Assembly: GCA_023138735.1 (NCBI GenBank)
Contig: JAGLOY010000016.1
Location: forward strand, 1 to 63,189
Source: Candidatus Aegiribacteria sp.
GTDB taxonomy: Bacteria > Fermentibacterota > Fermentibacteria > Fermentibacterales > JCC-6
Reading direction: 5' to 3'
Length of the DNA: 63,189 bases
In this document: piece by piece, positions 59,966-63,189 of the stretch
How positions within the stretch are numbered: the first letter of the stretch is position 1
Layout: each line of letters opens with the position of its first letter
Translations under genes and position numbers: made by a program
Notes under the pieces: model-generated
Seen by the model: the letters and a program-made list of their open reading frames with translations, nothing else
Told to the model about the DNA's origin: nothing
Database searches by the model: none

Positions 59966-62257
59966 ATGAGGTTAGGATCAGTATTCTTAGTATTCATTCA
60001 AATGGTTGTCATAATATCAGTTACATATGGAGATGAACCCACAGGAAGTATTTCGGGGAAGGTGGTTGCAGAGGCAACTCAGTATCCTATCGTTGGCGCG
60101 TACGTGATGGTGGAGGGAACTTCTCTTGGGGCTATCACAGACCCATCTGGAATCTTCATGATCCCTGATATTCCTGTGGGCGGATACGCCATAAGTGTCA
60201 CCAGTGTAGGTTACCATTCCCGGGTGAAGACGGACATCATAGTCAGGTCTGAGAGATCGACTTCCGTTGATATTGCACTTGATGTTGCTGTCATCTTCGG
60301 CGGAATCATCGAGGTCAGGCCCGAGTATTTCTCTGATGATGAGACCCAGCCAACAGGTCAAACGGAGTTCTCCGGAGAGCAGATCAGGAGGACACCCGGT
60401 TCTGCAGGTGATATTACACGCGTTATCTCAGGGTTGCCTTCCATCGCAAAGGTGGACGATCAGTACAATGGCCTTGCTGTGCGCGGTGGCAATCCTCTGG
60501 AGAACGGCATCTACATCGACAATATTGAGATAGCGAACATCAACCACTTCCCCAGGCAGGGAACTTCCGGAGGTGCGCTCGGCATGGTTAACGTTGATCT
60601 GCTGGAAAACGCCTGGTTCTCAGCGGGGGGATTCTCCTCTTCATACGGGGACAGACTTTCCTCAATAATGGAGCTGAAGCTCAGAGACGGCAATCGGGAG
60701 GAGTTTGACGGGCAGATTGATTTCAGCATGTCAGGGTTTGGTGCAGTGGGCGAGGGCCCCCTCTTTAAGGGCAGGGGATCCTGGCTGGTGTCTGCTAGAA
60801 GGTCGTATGTAGACCTGCTGGTAGATATAGCAGACATCGATGCAGTGCCGACCTATTCCGATTTTCAGGCAAAGGTGGATTTCGAAGTGACGCCCATGCA
60901 CCAGCTCTCATTTCTGAGTGTCGGAGCATGGGATTATGTCGATTACAATTATGAGCAGGCCCACGAGGATGGTAATACGAATTACGGGATAACGGATAAC
61001 CAGAATATCGTTGCCGGTCTTGGATGGAGATGGCTCTGGGAGGGTGAGGGATATTCGAATACAACATTATCCTTCCAGGGTATCAGGTACAGAGGAGACT
61101 ATTGGAAGACTCTCTCACGTGACACACAGGTAGTGCAGGATTCACATGAAAGAGCTCTTCAGTTTCGCAACGTGAACACATGGCAGGTATCTCCAATGCT
61201 TGCGATGGAATTCGGTCTGGATGGCAAATACAGGTTTGACAGGTTTGACAATTTCTTCGCCGCCGATACCAATTACAGCGGTGAGCCGATACCTGCCCTT
61301 TCGGTAAGGCGGGATCTCAATACAATTCAGGGAGGTGTATTCGCCACATTATCGTACTCTTTATTACCAGCACTGACACTTTCGGGCGGCGCAAGACTGG
61401 ACTACAATGATTTTACTGACAGAGGATACGTGTCACCAAGAGGGGCAGTCAGTTGGGAACCATCGGAAGGGACGGTGATAAGCGCCGCTGCTGGGGTTTA
61501 CAGACAGACGCTATCAACGGAGCTGCTTTCAAGAGATGCAGATTTTACCGACCTGGATGCTCCCATCGCCTACCATACCGTTGTTGGGCTGAAGCAACTG
61601 CTGACGGATGATACCCGTCTGGTGGTGGAAGCCTATATGAAACGATATGAGAACTTTCCATACGATCCGACGCAGCCGGGCTACTTCGTACTGGACGGCC
61701 CGAGCAGCGAGCAGGATCTCTACGCGTTTGAAAGCCTGGTCTCAGGAGCACAGGCCCGTGCCACGGGAGTAGAGGTTACTCTGCAGAAACGTCTGGTAAG
61801 CGGTTTCTACGGGCTGCTAGCTGGATCATATTCGGTATCAGAGTATCGAAGCCCGGGAAAGGAGTGGAGGAGCCGGATTTTCGACAACAGATGGATCTTC
61901 ACAGTTGAGGGCGGTTACAGACTGGACAGGAACTGGGAGTTCAGCTGCAGGTGGCTGTTTGCCGGGGGAAGGCCATACACTCCACTTGATCTTGCCGCCT
62001 CCGAGGAGTTTAACCGGACCATTCTTGACGGTTCAAGGATCAATGCCGAGAGGTACCCGGACTATCATTCTTTGAACATTCGCATGGACAGGAGATTCAA
62101 CTTCTCCGGATCGAGTCTTGTCTGTTACGCCTCAATATGGAATACCTATAATCGGAGGAACGTCACAGCTACCTACTGGAACCAGATAGAAGAGAAAGAG
62201 GATTACATCTACCAGTGGGGAATGATGCCCATAATAGGAGTTGAGTTCGAGTTCTAA
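59966..62257 (+). CDS. TonB-dependent outer-membrane receptor
   Basis: A 763-residue receptor. The signal peptide (to about residue 25) is followed by a carboxypeptidase-regulatory-like domain (TGSISGKVVAEATQYPIVGA...SVTSVGYHSRV), a plug (GSAGDITRVISGLPSIAKVD, GLAVRGGNPLENGIYIDNIE) and a long beta-barrel ending in VEFEF, with the required terminal aromatic. It resembles SusC-like and peptide/siderophore receptors, but no SusD is adjacent. It starts at ATG 59966 after GGGAGAG. The divergent TetR gene and the iterons suggest inducible expression. The substrate is unknown. Confidence 0.88.
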   Translation: MRLGSVFLVFIQMVVIISVTYGDEPTGSISGKVVAEATQYPIVGAYVMVEGTSLGAITDPSGIFMIPDIPVGGYAISVTSVGYHSRVKTDIIVRSERSTSVDIALDVAVIFGGIIEVRPEYFSDDETQPTGQTEFSGEQIRRTPGSAGDITRVISGLPSIAKVDDQYNGLAVRGGNPLENGIYIDNIEIANINHFPRQGTSGGALGMVNVDLLENAWFSAGGFSSSYGDRLSSIMELKLRDGNREEFDGQIDFSMSGFGAVGEGPLFKGRGSWLVSARRSYVDLLVDIADIDAVPTYSDFQAKVDFEVTPMHQLSFLSVGAWDYVDYNYEQAHEDGNTNYGITDNQNIVAGLGWRWLWEGEGYSNTTLSFQGIRYRGDYWKTLSRDTQVVQDSHERALQFRNVNTWQVSPMLAMEFGLDGKYRFDRFDNFFAADTNYSGEPIPALSVRRDLNTIQGGVFATLSYSLLPALTLSGGARLDYNDFTDRGYVSPRGAVSWEPSEGTVISAAAGVYRQTLSTELLSRDADFTDLDAPIAYHTVVGLKQLLTDDTRLVVEAYMKRYENFPYDPTQPGYFVLDGPSSEQDLYAFESLVSGAQARATGVEVTLQKRLVSGFYGLLAGSYSVSEYRSPGKEWRSRIFDNRWIFTVEGGYRLDRNWEFSCRWLFAGGRPYTPLDLAASEEFNRTILDGSRINAERYPDYHSLNIRMDRRFNFSGSSLVCYASIWNTYNRRNVTATYWNQIEEKEDYIYQWGMMPIIGVEFEF

Positions 62258-62421
62258 TGCTCTGACAGGTAAACCTTAATTCCGCCTCAAGCCTATTGTG
62301 AGATCCGCATGATTCCAATAGGATTAAATACTCTGCAATCTGATCATAAGAATAATGCTGGAACTCAGGAAGAATTTTCAGGAATACTCGACAGATAATT
62401 CAATGAAGGAGATTGAATACA

Positions 62422-63045
62422 ATGATAGCGCAGATTCTTTGTGTAGTGCTTATTGCCGGCCTGGTCGGGGCAGCTACCCTCACGGTAGGGGAAGATGAGC
62501 AGTTCGCAACTCCACAGCAGGCTATAGATGCAATCACGGATGGAGATACGATACTCATAAAAGCCGGCACATATGAATTCAACGAATCCATTGAACTCTG
62601 GGGGCACACTGATATCCGGATTACAGGGGAAGAGGGCACCAGATTGGTCTGCGACAGCGAGATCGATAATGTAATGTGGATTGTCAATTGCGACCGGATT
62701 ACCTTAAGCGGTCTCACTGCCACGCACACGGAGCCTACGGAGGATGAACGCTGCTACGGCAATGTATTTGGAATAGACGGCTGTGATGATATCACCATTG
62801 AGAATTGTGAGATAAACGGGTGTGGTGCAATAGGAGTTTATACGAACCTCGTAGACGGAATTGTACTCAGAAACAACTTCATCCACGACAATACACTCTG
62901 GGCAGTTCAGCACGAAGGGAATGATCTCCTCCAGGAAAACCAATATCTCGACGGTCTTACAATGGAGGGCAATACTCTCCTCAACAATGGAGGTGGACAA
63001 TTGGATGAGGAGAAAGAGAGCACTTCCATCTCAATTCCTGATTGA
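62422..63045 (+). CDS. Exported right-handed beta-helix protein (NosD/pectate-lyase-like fold)
   Basis: From ATG 62422, preceded by AAGGAG, 207 residues begin with a signal (MIAQILCVVLIAGLVGA). Then follow beta-helix rungs such as TPQQAIDAITDGDTILIKAG, DITIENCEINGCGAIGVYTN and IVLRNNFIHDNTLWAVQHEG, as in parallel beta-helix (NosD/CASH) repeats. No catalytic residues of a pectate lyase are evident. It lies 164 bases after the receptor, so a shared operon is possible. It is convergent with a partial hydrolase at the window end. Confidence 0.76.
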   Translation: MIAQILCVVLIAGLVGAATLTVGEDEQFATPQQAIDAITDGDTILIKAGTYEFNESIELWGHTDIRITGEEGTRLVCDSEIDNVMWIVNCDRITLSGLTATHTEPTEDERCYGNVFGIDGCDDITIENCEINGCGAIGVYTNLVDGIVLRNNFIHDNTLWAVQHEGNDLLQENQYLDGLTMEGNTLLNNGGGQLDEEKESTSISIPD

Positions 63046-63047
63046 CG

Positions 63048-63189
63048 TCACTCACCCGTCCAGGTCTGTGCTTCTCTCAGAGTCTCCTGGTCCACTGTAT
63101 GCCCTGACGGGAAATCATGGAATTCCACATCCATACCAAAGGAAGTTAGATATTCGAAGGCGGTTGTACTGGCCTCGTACTCCACAACC
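63048..63189 (-). CDS. Partial carboxylesterase/phospholipase-like hydrolase (3' end only)
   Basis: The minus strand from the window edge encodes 46 C-terminal residues ending in TGA at 63048-63050. The sequence includes FGMDVEFHDFPSGHTVDQET followed by LREAQTWTGE, matching the end of alpha/beta-hydrolases of the carboxylesterase type (the SGH region supplies the catalytic histidine). The beginning lies outside the window. Confidence 0.6.
   Translation of the reverse strand, partial: VVEYEASTTAFEYLTSFGMDVEFHDFPSGHTVDQETLREAQTWTGE

Overview
The window is bacterial chromosome of roughly even GC. It is gene-dense, with many 1-8 base overlaps and frequent TTG and GTG starts. The cell looks didermic: there is a TonB-dependent receptor, many lipoproteins with a cysteine lipobox, SPOR and parvulin lipoproteins, and several secreted proteins ending in a type IX-like or FlgD-like C-terminal sorting domain. 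Acetate kinase points to fermentative energy metabolism. The secretome style resembles FCB-group candidate phyla such as Fermentibacteria. That is an inference from style; no 16S rRNA gene is present.

Layout. 1-3055: glycan cluster (GT2 glycosyltransferase, RfbD-like reductase, GT39-like membrane glycosyltransferase). 3067-3449: decayed RAYT-type transposon with perfect terminal inverted repeats. 3460-5077: metal-efflux operon (permease with HMA tail, then ArsR) with promoter and palindromic operator. 5224-7831: secreted hydrolase-PDZ protein, flavin reductase-like protein, DOMON lipoprotein. 7947-13604: hisS, SpoIIE-type phosphatase, GAF protein and O-antigen ligase-like protein, nearly contiguous. 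13729-18843: ackA, a two-domain parvulin lipoprotein and secreted proteins. 18991-28098: M3 peptidase, FMN-binding protein, flippase-like protein, aminotransferase, parvulin, rluD-like, truA, a deoxyhypusine-synthase-like family and a SPOR lipoprotein. 28251-28326: tRNA-Gly(GCC). 28470-35966: accessory region (secreted adenosine deaminase-like enzyme, acetyltransferase, methyltransferase, flavodoxin-like protein, phosphoesterase, HAD). 35963-39628: large adenylate cyclase-ATPase-TPR regulator. 40435-49803: lipase, ArsC fusion, DEAD-box helicase, secreted propellers, M14 carboxypeptidase, DSP phosphatase, and tandem paralogues of an unknown family. 49855-52561: ECF-like sigma factor divergent from two tandem secreted paralogues, each with an in-frame UGA. 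52572-63189: secreted proteins, TPR protein, small membrane proteins, GT2, a TetR-CPBP pair divergent from a TonB-dependent receptor, a beta-helix protein and a partial hydrolase.

The most interesting signal is the pair of secreted paralogues at 51272-51919 and 51926-52561. Each has its own Shine-Dalgarno sequence, ATG and signal peptide. Each is interrupted at the homologous position by one in-frame UGA, and the downstream frame stays open to a common C-terminal motif. Both UGAs are followed, at exactly 19 nt, by an 8-bp stem with a 4-nt AGGY loop, and one stem position differs by a pairing-preserving substitution. UGA is the ordinary stop elsewhere in the window. This fits local UGA recoding, either a SECIS-like selenocysteine signal or programmed readthrough to Trp, in an apparently undescribed extracellular family. 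The same C-terminal [ST]-x-[WF]-G-[AS]-[IV]-K tail appears on a third secreted protein at 30087-30821.
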